The position numbers were made by a program, and so were the translations under genes. A model generated the notes under the pieces. The model saw only the letters and a list, made by a program, of their open reading frames with translations, was not told the origin of the DNA and made no database searches. 64,000 nt of DNA from Chloromonas sp. AAM2 (taxonomy: Eukaryota > Chlorophyta > Chlorophyceae > Chlamydomonadales > Chlamydomonadaceae). Position 1 is the stretch's first letter. The number at the start of each line of letters is the position of its first letter. The DNA is taken from NCBI GenBank assembly GCA_004335635.1, contig QAXH01001886.1, positions 62,001 to 126,000 of the forward strand, written 5' to 3'. Positions 25,420-51,800 of the stretch are shown one piece after another.

Positions 25420-27206
25420 TCATAGCGCTGCGATTTTGCCTGGCTTGTGCATAACCTTTGCCCGTGCCAGGCTAGCTGCCACCGCCTCAGTGGTGGTGCT
25501 GCTCTGCCACCCTCCCTCCCGAGCCACTCGTTGTTCGCAGGGAATCCTTTCAACTGTGGGCAGTATGTGGAGCCATGCCCGGTGCACGTGCATCACTTTC
25601 TGCAGCGGCAGAAGACAAACTTGTAATGGCATACAATGTTCTTTATTTCTTTGGGCGCCAATGACCTCAGCAAGGCACATGTGCCCAGATGGCATGTGTA
25701 TCGTAATGGCATAAGCGAGACAGACGCATAGACACAAGCAAGTTTCTAGCCTGCGGCTTGCTGGCTCAGACCCGTGTACATGAGGAACGAGTATGGGCCG
25801 GCCCGGCTGTGTGTCGCTCCCAATGGGAGTAAGGATGAAAGCTCAGTAAAAGCGTTGCTGGCACGTGCCACCATCCGTAGAATTGTTTGGCTGATGCGTA
25901 TGCAAGCTCATGCCAGCACGTGGCACAAGAACCGACTGCCACGCTGGTTGAACATGCACCAGCACCCTAACGCATACGATTCAGATCGCCTCGCAGTCAT
26001 GTGCATACCTGCATCATATGCTCTTGCTTCTTCAGTTTGAGCCACTGCTGGTAGATGGCCTGCACAGCGACAGAAGACAGACAAGAGTGCCTGTGTGGCG
26101 TGCTCCTGCTGTTTGCACAGTCCCTGGCCAACATGCATACGGCAGGTGGTATGTGTGAGTGGCAGAGCTGGTAACCGCAAGATGCTTAAGACAGCCTGCA
26201 GCCAACGAGCAAGGCTTTAGGAGGTGCAAAGCAGTTGTGCGTGCGTAAACCCAGCTGTATCTGGCTGACGATTGCGGGCATCATGATTGGTCAAAACGTG
26301 ATGAAACTTACCATGCTCAGAACGTGACAACAGTCACCATGCTCACGTGCAGAGTGCGCACCTGGCTGGCCTGCTGGCTTTCTGATGCCTTCCGTGCAGC
26401 TGCATCGACTTGTTCCTGCCGCTCCTGGGGGCACATGTGCATCGTATGGCAAGTCAGGCGTACGAAACCTTTTTCCATCCAAACGTTGTAGCAAGGCGTG
26501 GCAGGTAATCTGGGCGTGGTAAACAAGAGCGTTTGCACTACTTGCTACAGAAGGTGTGCTGCTTGCCTGCACTGAAGTGTCCTGCAACAAGACCGAGGAG
26601 GACATATCAGATGCTTACCTTCTGCCTCCGAAGCTTCACGATCTGCCCATTTCTTTCATGGTGCGATTTCCAGTCGTATACCACGCCAATGCCAGGTTTC
26701 TGAATCCATGCCTGAGTGTTGAGGAACACAGGATCAATGCCCTCAACTGTGTGTCGTGCTTTGGGTACTTTCCACAGCAGCCTTCCGTAAGGGCTTGGTA
26801 GGGGTAAACCTCCCGCGCTTTGTGTTATAGCTGGACTGACCCCAGACGTTCTGTGTGCATGGCAAGGATGTGAGCGGGAGCGTGTGTGTGGGCTGGTGTG
26901 GATGTGTTGGGGTGATGTACACTGGTCCACATCCTGCTGCTGATTTTCTTGGTAGTTCTGCTGTTTCCCTTTATTTGCATGGTGGCTGCCCTTGCTGTCT
27001 TGCAACGTGTTGCCACCATCCTCAGAAGTGGCAGCAGGCCATGGACCAATGTCAAATGAGTCATCAGACATGGTGCACGAGTTCTGTCGGCCTGCTGTTG
27101 CATAATGGTCCAAAAACAATCTTTCCAAATGGGTAGAAACGGATTTGCTGCCGTACTTTTCTTTGGTCACGCGCATCGAGCCTCGCAAGGCGCCGTTGAG
27201 GCGCAT
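25420..27206 (-). CDS. Unrecognised four-exon gene, divergent from CFAP53
   Basis: I do not recognise this protein. Exons in minus order are 27206-26619, 26544-26362, 26059-26009 and 25599-25420. Every junction is GT-AG and in phase 0, giving 333 residues, which strongly supports a real gene. The ATG at 27206 opens a basic N-terminus (TKEKYGSKSVSTHLERL). A Gln/Asn/His-rich low-complexity stretch about residues 70-120 may hide another intron. The middle exons are well-composed (MEKGFVRLTCHTMHMCPQER), and 240-275 are Gln/Lys-rich and probably helical (AIYQQWLKLKKQEHMMQ). Only 89 bases separate its ATG from that of CFAP53, so the two probably share a promoter. A ciliary role is therefore possible but is inference from position only. 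Confidence 0.72.
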
Positions 27207-27295
27207 GAACAAGTTACACTCCGGTCAATAGACATTATTTTACTGACACTAAAAACTCGACAGTAGTCCCGTCAAAGCAGCAGTAGCCAGGCAGC
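27207..27295. promoter_or_regulatory. Short bidirectional promoter region
   Basis: Only 89 bases lie between the divergent start codons at 27206 (-) and 27296 (+). Both 5' UTRs and core promoters must overlap here or extend into the coding regions. No TATA box is obvious. The function is inferred from gene orientation alone. Confidence 0.5.
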
Positions 27296-29929
27296 ATGGC
27301 TCAGGCACGCTTTGCCAAGCTGCGGGAGTATGAGGACCGACTCAACGCCATGAAGTTGGCTGACAAGGTGACCTACGGTGCTGAAGCCGGTTCTGCATCT
27401 TCAAATCAGCTGGTTCCATGCTGACACCTTCTGCAATCTGCGCTTGGTGATGCAGGAGGAACAGAAGGCAGCGCATATATCAAACTGGGCAGCACGCTCA
27501 GACCAGAAGATGAGGCAACTGACAGTTCAGCGTCGAGTAGAAGCCCTGAATGCTAGGCGCGAGGCAGACCTTAATGCTCGCAGGCAGCGGCTGGCTGAAA
27601 AGCTGTATGCAGAGGATTTGGCATTGAAAAGAGAGCTAGCTGATGGCAAGGAGACGCCAGAGCAGCGCAGAGCCAAATTGGCAGCCAGGGCGCGTGAGCT
27701 TGCAGACCGGCGCGAGGCGCAGCGGCAGGCCCTGGCTACCCAGCTTTACGAACAGGCTTTCATGGATAACTGCGATGTACTAAGGGACACAAACAGCAAA
27801 AGGATTTTGTATCGTACCATAGATGAGCGTACCGCGCAGGTGAGCATTGTGGCAGGGTAGGTAGCAGCTGAACCTTTCACAGCCTGTCACACCAACCCCC
27901 TGCACCATCCAGATTGGTAACACTGAACCCTTTCAACCTTGTTACAGATTGAGCAAAAGATGGCAACCAGGATTGCAGAAGAGGAGGAGAAGCGCATGTA
28001 CAACGAGATGAATGAGACACAACGGTTGAAGGCGGAGCAGCGATATGCTGATGACAAGCGCAAGAAGCAGGAGCTACAGCAGGCCACAGTCCAGGTCCTG
28101 GATCAGCAGGTGAGTTGCTCCAGCTTGTTGCTGGCCCAGAGGCATGACCATGGTGTACCCAATGCGTACCATCGCACTCAATACTATGCCGTGCTGCACC
28201 CATGCGGCAATGCATGCCACGATCTTAACGCAGGATACCAGCCACTCCATCAATTGAACAGCCACGCCCATCCGTGTGATATCGTCCATCGTTGGTGCTC
28301 TCGGCTGTTCATCCCTCTGAACAGATGCTTGTACAACATCAGCAACTCAAACCTGCTTGGCTAGCTGAAATATGACACTGCACCTTGCGCTCATGTAAGG
28401 TGATGAGAGCAATCCAATGCAAGCGTGCTATTGCCTTGACTGGTTGCAGGTGCGGGCTCTGGAGCAGCGGCGGGCCGACGAGTCCGCCGAGCGCAAGCAG
28501 GAGGTGGCGGAGCTGCGGGCCCTGTGGCAGCGCATGGCCGAGGAGCAGGAGGCTGCGGATGCCGCGGACAGGGAGGGCATGCGGCGCCTGGCGGCAGAGC
28601 TGCATGAGTTCAACCGCCTCAGACAAATGGAACTCAGTGAAAATGACAGACGGGAAAGGTAGGATACAACAGGGGCATTGCACACTGAAATCGCTGCATA
28701 TGGATAATTGCATTGCCCAGTAACGTGGGTGTGTAAACACGCCCTGTTGATTCACTGGAGAGACATCACAAGAGTGCCCACGAGCACCGCATCCATAGTC
28801 ACGGGAACATACGCGCGTATGACCAAGAATCTGAGTAACACAAGTTTGCATTGGTGTCAATAATTGAAACAGCGGCCGTAGGTCGCACTCTGCTCGTTCG
28901 CCTGGTGCTGCACAGAGAACTGGACCTTCAAATTCTCCAAGAGGCGTTATCCCAGGAAGCCGCAGATGAGGCTCGGGAGGCAGACGCGCGAGCAAAGCGC
29001 GCAGCCGATGTGCGCCACTACCGCGAGCAGCTGGCCTTGATGATGGCGCACGAGGCGCTTCACAGCTCTGACCGGGACGCCATGATTGATGCCATGGCCG
29101 CACAGCAGCAGGTGCGCCACGACTAGATGCTGTTTGATTCCAACTGCCGGCATGATTTCAAAGGCGTAGTCTGCTGCATACCTTTCGATGCTGTTCCAGG
29201 AGAACTTGCTGTCGCGCACAGACGCTGTTTGATGTCAAGGGCGACAAATTGCTGCATATCACCATATGCTTGCTGAACAACGAATTGGCTCGTGCTCAAC
29301 ATCTGTCTGCATGTGTTCACCGCAGGCAAAACGCGACGCTGAATTGGCAGCGCGCGATGAAGCGAGGCGCAGGTTGATGGCCGAAGTCGATGCAATCAGG
29401 CAGCAGCAGATCCGGGATAAGCAGGCAAAGCATCAAAATGCCATGGAGGAGGTGGCGGCGGATAGGATAGCGGCACTCGCAGCGGCAGAAGCGGAAGCAG
29501 CGGATGCCGAGGCACGCCGCGTCAGGTTGCGAAAGAAGAACCTGGAGCAGCGACTGGAGATCCAGACGCAGATGGTTGCCAAAGCGCACATCCATGCTGC
29601 AGAGGAGGATGAGAAACTGCGGGAAATCGAAAAGGCGCAGTTGGCGGAGCAGACGTACATGGGACAGGTCAAGGCGGTCTTGCTTAAGACTGACCCGCCA
29701 AAATGGTGCGTAAGACGGAATTGTTCCAGGCATATCGAGACGTACTTATAGGCAGGTCGGCCTGTTGTTCGTTGCGTTTGGGTGAAACAGCGGTGTAGCA
29801 GCCTGAGCACCACTACCGAGGTGAGGCTTGCACGTTTGTACGGAGTTGCCCTGCGCTTCTTCACCACAGTCTCCTGTGTTTCTGTTGTTATGCAGGCATG
29901 GGAGGAAGAAGTTCGACTGGTACACATGA
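27296..29929 (+). CDS. CFAP53: CFAP53 (CCDC11), cilia- and flagella-associated protein 53
   Basis: Coiled-coil protein of the axoneme. In other organisms CFAP53 sits inside doublet microtubules and helps anchor outer dynein arms. Exons 27296-27367, 27456-27839, 27948-28109, 28450-28658, 28916-29111, 29326-29705 and 29896-29929 give 478 residues (human 514). Nearly all of it is Ala/Glu/Arg/Lys/Gln-rich heptad sequence. Family-like landmarks are LYEQAFMDNCDVLRD, which parallels the EKLDQQFRERCEELR region of the animal protein, and a C-terminus ending in FDWYT after a KTDPPKW motif, the latter rebuilt across the last 34-base exon. The start fits the short N-terminus with a basic, coiled segment. 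It implies the organism makes motile flagella at some stage. Confidence 0.88.
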
Positions 29930-31623
29930 AGACCTTGCCCTTTGCCAGGCCTAGAAGCTGCAAGAAATGCAATGCTTTGCTTCTCCGTGTTCAGAGTTTG
30001 CCAGCATCCCATCCTTCGTGTCCAGCCATTGCTTTCGTGGAGTGGCCAGAGCAGGCAGCTGGAATCTCTAACCGTTTGCCATAGACATAGACAAGTGCCA
30101 CTAGTGCAGAGTAGAATTAGGTTAGCTGATGTGCTACGTACCGTCTCTGGCAGGTGCTTGATCACGGGCGCTGTTTTCAACCCGTTAGTGGTCAAGGTGC
30201 CTCGATACAAGTTTATGTTGAATGGTTGGAAGCCAAGATGCCAGCGCAGCACACCTTGCCCTTCAGCTGCGAAGCTTTTAACTTCGGATTTTCAAACGCC
30301 CTCCTTGGCAGTGCTGTTCATTGCAGGCGGCATCACTGCTCAACTCCAAACTCTCTATTTGCCATATGTAAGCTCGTATCCTGGCCAAGTACCGAGTGGT
30401 ATTGATTTTATTTACAACGGCGACCGCTCAAACCACTGGCAGCAAAGATGATGATGTTCACGCACGACCTATGCTGTTAAACCTATCATAACACCTGTAG
30501 GCATCCCACGGCGCGAAGGCGGTAAACAGACTTTGCATTGCAGCCAAAGATTCCCGCTTGAGGTTCTTTCAAGATTTGGTTGACACTCCATACAAGCCAT
30601 GAAGGTCAATGGAATTTAGACGCCCTTATGGACGATGATTGCAAAAGCAAGGCAAGGACAAACATATTATCCAAGGGCACCATGCGCTGGAGCTGGTCTT
30701 CACCCAAAATGGATGGGCTTGCCATTGGCAAAGCAGCACCCCCAGGGATAATCATTGACGTGAAACTCGGCAAATCCAACGTGGCCTGATCATCAATGCC
30801 AGCCTGGTGTAAGAAAAATTCCAATTCCATTCCTTAGTTCTGCTAGCAGTTAACTCGGAGATGGGTTCTCGGGTGTGACCTACATTAGGCGGCATGTGTC
30901 TAGTGCCCAATGAAGCGCTGCGGCTGTCTCAGTCGGGGGGTGGAGGGCTTGGCTACCTCCCCAAGGAGGCGGGTTGCCAGCCTGGTGTAAGGGTTAGTGA
31001 CCCTAAGCATCTTCTCTATGGCTGAGTTCAGCACATATGCCTCTACATTCATGGGCATGGGCAGGTATGCTCCGCAAACCATGCTGCTCCACTGGTGAAG
31101 ACACCTTGCCCACGCACAATAGTTGTTTGACCACCAGACTGCGTTTAAAGGGATACCCAATGAACAGTATTAGCATAAGTAAACATGCAACCTGCAGACC
31201 ACGCTCAAAACTCTCTCAAAGCTTATCCTCTTGCCTGAGGGCCAGGAATCTGACCAGCTTGTAGCTGGCGAGTCCGGCCCGGCAGCGGATAGGTTTGCAA
31301 ATGGTTTGTTAGAGGGTGTTCGTGCACAAAGAGGTATACTTATGCAAACCCAATTACAGCAAGGTCGTATAAGCCGATCGGAAATAGGGACTGGATGATT
31401 GTGAAGACCACGCACAACACCTCTGCAACACCTGGCCATAACAATGCTTTCTGAGCAGGCGCCATGTGATTTCTGGCCTGTCTTCAAGTTTCTATGAATT
31501 CTGTATCAAACGCTTGCTGTGGAGCCTTGAGAGGCTAAGAATACAAAACATCTTGCTGTAGACACTGGCCTGAGGCAAATTCAGACCAGTGCAATCAATT
31601 GAATCGTACGTGTTGTGTGGTCA
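29930..31623. other. Intergenic DNA between convergent CFAP53 and ABCC genes
   Basis: No gene recognised. Anonymous open frames lie at 29942-30451 and 30580-30789 (+) and at 30606-30830 and 30900-31160 (-). The last ends in a protein-like stretch (IEKMLRVTNPYTRLATRLL), but no exons could be joined to it. It also holds the repeat copy at 31361-31395. Confidence 0.45.
31361..31395 (+). repeat. Third copy of the Fanzor-flank terminus (copy C)
   Basis: Reads AAGCCGATCGGAAATAGGGA followed by CTG, nearly identical to the ends of copies A and B. Similarity to A and B is lost after GGGACTG and weakens within about 40 bases upstream. It is a short terminal fragment or a divergent relative. Confidence 0.55.
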
Positions 31624-45547
<13,924 letters not shown>

Positions 45548-45883
45548 CGTTACTGACCCTGACTCATGCAAGGTGGCCAATAGGGCCGTAATTCAACCGC
45601 CTTACGAAATGAATAGGAATACTGGTGGCGGCATAAGGGTCTTATTATTGGCGCAAAGCGCAAAGTGGTAAAAGTGGCAGCAGACAGGGCCGTGCTGAGG
45701 CGGTTGCCCTGGGGCCGTTGACAGTTTTGGGCAGCCCTGCTGCCTCAGGGTTTAACATTCGGTTTCGGTCCGTTGCAGGCCCCCAGCGCTGCATGCCTAT
45801 TGACACACCTGGCATGGTGACAATCAGGTCTGCACATCTGGCTCATCCGAACTGGTGCCGTGGATGGGCTTTTACGCGCAAGA
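45548..45883. promoter_or_regulatory. Divergent promoter region of ABCC and GUF1 genes
   Basis: About 335 bases separate the ABCC start at 45547 (-) and the proposed GUF1 start at 45884 (+). No conserved box is evident. If GUF1 starts upstream of 45884 the region is shorter. Confidence 0.4.
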
Positions 45884-48800
45884 ATGGTGCCAATGCAGCC
45901 ACAGTTGGCCAATCTCCTGCGCTTGAGCCATGCAGTGCGCATCCATGACTTGAATGTCTGCACCTTCTGCTGGGGCAGGGCAGATCATCACACAGTCACA
46001 CACAGCCAGCCACCTGAAGGCATTTCCCATGCATCAGAGCTTCCCACCCCACCCATTCCACGCAGACGCATATGGCACGGAAATGCTCAGCCTCCGCACA
46101 TGCCCGCTTCCCATGGAAATATAGAAGCTTGGCATAATGGCAGGCTTCAAAGCTGTTATCAGCCCTGGGCTCAGCCTGGTCGGCAGGCATATATCTGCAC
46201 ACCTGGGCATGGCCAGCCATTCTCACACTTGATGAGTACAGTTGCAGAACGCAACAGCAACCGGCGTGATCACGTAGAAGTGGACCCGTCAAAGGGGTTC
46301 ACACGTGGGCGCTTCACTGTTGACATGGTAAGCTGGGGATTCAACGCACAAACAGTGTTGGTAGTTTGACGGGCCACCTTCAGTGTTGGATAGCAACGGG
46401 TTGAATCAGCAGTGTGCAAACCTAGACGGTTTCAGCTGGAGGCGAGGACATTAAGGCTGACGTTACGACTGATCACTTACACCCCTGCATGCCACTCACC
46501 AAGCAAGGAAGTTGGGAGGGCCAAGGCTGCTGTTAGTGGTGTGTGGTGTGTGGTGACCAAGGCAACTGTCTGCTCTTACAGCATCTGACCTGTGCGGTGC
46601 CTACAGTTCCCGCTTCAGCGAATCCGGAACTTCTGCATCATTGCTCACGTGGACCACGGCAAGAGCACCCTTGCAGACCGCCTCATGGAGGCCACAGGGG
46701 CGCTCTTAGCGGGCAAGGTGGGTCACAGCAGTCACAAGGAAGAACACACTTGTGGTATGACAAGCCAGGCGGGATGACCGACCTGATGATATGAGTACTG
46801 AACTGGGCGTAGGCAGAACACAGCAATTGAACACGAACAGACAGCAGTGTTGGTTTGCATCATGCTTGAGTGTAGCTTTCACTGCAGCAGCATGGCACGT
46901 GCTCTTTGCTGGTTCGCACGTGCCTGAGGCTGTCTGGCCAGCGCTTGCCCAGCTGCCTTCACGCAGGGAAATCCCACACAGTATCTGGACAAGCTCCAGG
47001 TGGAGCGAGACAGAGGCATCACAGTCAAGGTAGGACAGTGCAGTTATACATTGCAAATCAGTGTGTCAGCTGCCTAGAGCTTCTTTGGCGGCCTACATCT
47101 TTCTTCTGAGGCAATGACGGGGTTGTACCAAATTATTATTGCACAATTGCCATCAAGTGGCCTTGGCAGTACTTTGGTGACCGCTTCACACCGGCTCGGG
47201 CCTAGGCGATGATGCAACCGATGTCGCGGGTTTGATATAGCTTGGAACGGCGATTCAGTCCACACAGTCTACTGAGGTTCTGATCGTTTACCTGCTCAAT
47301 TGCTACCCAGGGTGAGTGACTGACTGAAAGCCTGCTCAAAAAGCTGACATTGCACGGAAAGGCTGAGCCTGTGGCACCTCTGTGATCTGCCCGCTTGCAT
47401 GCATGCTTCCCGCGTACCAACTGCACAGGCCCAAACCGTCTCCCTGGTGTACAGACACGAGGACGGTCAAGACTACCTTATAAACCTTATCGATACACCA
47501 GGTAAGAGTGGTAAGGCTTCAGGGCCTGTCTATGGTACTGAATGGGGAGATGCGTTGCTTGACATGAGCAGTTCTGTTGACCGTATTGACATGCAGGTCA
47601 TGTGGACTTCAGTTACGAGGTCTCCCGATCGCTTGCGGCTTGCCAAGGAGCGTTACTGTTGGTGGATGCGGGCCAAGGGGTTCAGGCACAGACGGTGGTA
47701 GGTGGCAGGCACTCCCTCTCGAGTTCAAGGCAAGGCCTGATGCTATGCAACGCCCTGCACGTGAGCATCATCAGGGCCAGCCAGCGTTTGAAGGCGCAAT
47801 CATCCGATCCATGCATGGCAGGGTTTGGGCTAGGGGGAGGTTGCTCAACGGAACAGGGTATGCACAATGGTTCGCCTCTCCATGTGCTGCAGGCGAACTG
47901 GCGGCTTGCGACAGACCAGGGCCTGACAGTAGTGCCGGCACTCAACAAGATAGATCTGCCGCAGTCAGGCAAGTCGAACTTGTAAATCCGAGTGGCTTGA
48001 TCCAACCTGAACTGCACCGCCTTTGCAGCGACTGTTGCGTGTGTTGAGGCTGATACACATCGCCCTAATACACATCGCAGCATGTGCTTGTATCGGACGC
48101 TACCATCCGTCCACGTGTGAGGTCGACCCATGAAATCAACAACATACCACAAGTGACATGCCGCAGTGTCCGCTGCACGAGTGAACATGCGTGAGCTGCA
48201 ATTCAGTCCGGGGTGCGCAGACGTGCGTCGCTGGAAAGTGTGCGCACCATTGTGTCGCAGGCTGCCATCGTTCCGTATGCTGCCATCGTTCCGTATGCAC
48301 AAGACAAGGGCCAGGGTGTACAAATGTGATTGTCGTCCCCAGTGCGCCGATGTCCCACTCACACGGCTGGTTGCATGCATGCAACATGACGTTGTGTGCA
48401 GAAAGCTGATGTACACTTTTGACGTGTTTTGCGCGCAGATCCCACGGCTGTGTGCAGCCAGTTGGAGGCAGTGTGCGGCGTTGCGCCCGACCAGGTGTTG
48501 CGTGTGTCGGCCAAGACCGGTCAGGGGCTGGGCGCGGTCCTGCCGGCAATTGTAACGTGAGTCAGGCTTTGGTTCATGTGGCGTGCTGTGGCACCGCCGC
48601 TGTCCGCCGCGCTTGGTGTGGTTGCGTGTATGCACGACCCTGTGGTATGATAACCGCGTTGCTTACATCATTCCAATCTGCGTGGACTGGCAAGCTTGTT
48701 CATGCAGCATGCGACTAGCTAATCATGTCGTATCACGTCGAAGCACTGCAATGCGCTCGGTTTGAGTGTGCAGGCGCGTGCCACACCCGAAGGGCAGCTC

Positions 48801-51800
48801 CTCTGGCCCGCTCAGGCTCCTGCTGTTTGACGCGTTCCACGATGAGTTTAGGGGCGTGGTTGCTCTAGTGGAGGTGAGCAAATGGTCACCCTCTTGTTTG
48901 AATACGGACCGCGATGTTCACGACATGCGCAACATGGTGTCGCGGCATTTTCAACTTGGCATGACGAGCAATTCATCCTGTGCACGGCATTTCCAGGCTG
49001 GAGCGCTATGGAACGTAGCGTCAGGCGCTGATTATGTGGTTATCTGCATGTCTATGGCTGAACTGCCGAGCTGACGCGATGACCCTGACAGAGCAACAAC
49101 ACTGGTTGTGCTCACCCTGCAGGTGGTGGATGGTTGCGTCTCCAAAGGCGATCGAGTGGCCAGCGCTGCCACCGCGGAAGTGTGGGAGGTGCTGGAGCTG
49201 GGACTACAGGTGCCCGATCGGTGCGCGTATAGTCTCAATCTTTCAGACATCGTCAGATTCCTGCACTTTCCTCAGAGTGACCGACCGCTTCAGTCGCCCC
49301 AACGTCAATAGAATACCATTAAAGCCGGCTTGCATGATGGCGCTCGTGAAAATGGTACCGAGAGCACATACAATCATGCGCTTTGAATTGCAATTGTTTC
49401 TGCCGTTGTCAATTTGTCTCCTCTTGCATCTATTTGTCTAAAAGTTCTTGCGTTTGATGCGTTTGCCTCCACGGTGTTAGCGCGCCCTGTCTAAAACTGA
49501 TGCCTTGGACGTCCCAATTTGTCTTCAGGCATCCAACCGATCGGCTACTCACGGGCCAAGTGGGCTACATCATAACAGGAATTAAGGTGAGTCTTACACT
49601 GCAGGCACTGCTGGTTTCTAGTAGCTGTGCACATCTTGACTCGTCTCGCCGTGGGTGGTGCACAAACTGGTGGCCAGATACTGGCGAGATACAGGCGGTG
49701 AAGTTGACCGCGTTCTGCTTCTGAGAATTCCTCGGTCTGTGCCGTGATCAGGACCTCAAAGCTGCCCGCGTGGGCGACACATGGTTGAAGCAGGGCAGCA
49801 CCGCGCCCGCGCTGCCTGGCTTCCGCCCTGCACGGGCCATGGTGTATGCAGGACTGTACCCGCTAAATACAACGGATTTCGACACGTTACAAGTGGTGGG
49901 TCGGGGCAGCAAGCTGAATGCACCTCTTGTTCAGCCATGACCTGTCTTTGACGATCATTTGTCATGCCACCTGGGACTGCTCCACATGAGTCGCGCACCT
50001 GCATGATGGCTTGGCAACACCAGTTAGCAGCACCACTGCTGCTCGCGCTGTGCTTGATCCCTATCTTCCTTGCATTTGGCATGTAATGCCAGGCCATGGA
50101 CCGACTCACGCTGAATGATGCAAGCGTTGTCGTACGGCGAGAGAACAGCGACGCACTGGGGCCCGGCTTCAGGTGCGCGCCTTGATCCAAAAAAAGTCGG
50201 TAGTTGCTGAGTGCGAGCTCGGGCAGCTCAGGAGGTCCATACAACTGTGATGAGTGCGACAGAACGGTTACCTTCGGCAGTCCATGCCAGGCGTGCGCAG
50301 CTGCATGCCTCTTCATGCACACTACTCAAACCCGCCATGCACAGGAGGCTACCTCAACTGAAGTGATCCTCCTTTCAAGATGCCCATGTGTGCTTTCAAG
50401 CTTGCTGTCAACTGTTGCGTTTGGCTCGTTGTCATGAGCTGCAGGTGTGGGTTCCTGGGCATGCTTCACATGGAGGTGTTCATGCAACGCCTGGAGCACG
50501 AGTACAACGTGGCAGTTGTCACCACCACGCCCACGGTGCGACAACAAAGGTCTCCTCATGTCGTTCTAAGAACTGCCACAACAGCCAACCTTGTAAAGCG
50601 TGCCATTGCTTGCGATCTGCAGCGTGTGACGCAATAGCCAAAGGCCCAAAGCAGTCACAGGCCTTGTCTTTCTTGAGCTACTCAGAGCAATCTTCACACT
50701 GCTGAGGTTTTGTTTTAATCTTTTCACTTTCTTTATTCTTTATGCGTTTGAGATTGACTAGTGTGTGGCTGTTTCTGACGTTGCCTGTGTAGGTGCCTTA
50801 CCTCGTGGACATGGGTCCTGATGAGGAGCCGCTCGAGGTTTCCCGCGCCACTGACTTGCCCGTAGACAAGCGGGTGAGTCACGCACCTGCCCCCGACTGA
50901 CAGTGCCAGAGCGTGTCAGCTGCCTTGCGTTCAGCTTGTTGACGCCACTGAAAGTAACGCGGGTCAGGTCATTGGCAACTGGGTCACATCCACAATCAGC
51001 ACGCTGAAGATGAACAGACAAGGCTCGGAGCAATCTGCATCAGCTAGCACCTGCTTCACTCGAATCTGTTCTTTCTCTGGGTTTTATTGTTGTGAGCTCC
51101 GGTTAGGCACCAGTGTTAAGACAAGGCACCCAAAAGACCTGCTGACTTGTCTAGCGTTTGCTTCACCCGACGCTGTTGTGTTATTCACGGTGCAGTTTGT
51201 GGAAATCCTCGAGCCCACAGTGCACGCCACCATCATCTTGCCTGTCGAGTACACAGGAAAGGTGCGCCAGGGCAAGCGGAGGACCAAGACGATGTACAAC
51301 CACCTGCCACTCACACCTTCGGCAGGTCGTCTCACTCTCCCTCCCCTGGTTGACCTGATGCAATCAGTTGTGTTCTGGCCATGGTTGCTTGCAAGCCACG
51401 TAGTTTATGAACGTATCTCAGCACAGGTCTTCTCCTAAACACCTTCGGTTAGCAGTGCATATATGGCAGTGCGTCACCACTCTCGTGTATCCCGCCTGCA
51501 TTGTAAGCCCGGTGCACACCCCCAGTTAGGGCCGGTATCATCCATTGGACAGTCCCTGTCGTCTGTAGGTCATGGAGCTGTGCGCTGAAAGACGCGGCGA
51601 GTTGCTGGAGCACACCATGATGGCCACGCTAGCGGCCGACCCACACGCCAGCAAAGGCACTGACAGCACAGGAGCTGCATCTAGCATGGGCAGTGACGCG
51701 GAAGCAGCGGAAGGGGCGGCGGGAGCGGGTGGCGAGGCGCGCTGCCTGCTGCGCTACGTGCTGCCGCTGAGCGAGTTAGCTGGCAACCTGTACAGCCAGA

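Noticed and set aside
47682..48635. 317-residue open frame on the minus strand inside GUF1
   Set aside because: It is antisense to GUF1 exons and introns, is rich in His/Cys/Arg as shadow frames are, and its internal repeat simply mirrors an intronic duplication. No homology recognised.
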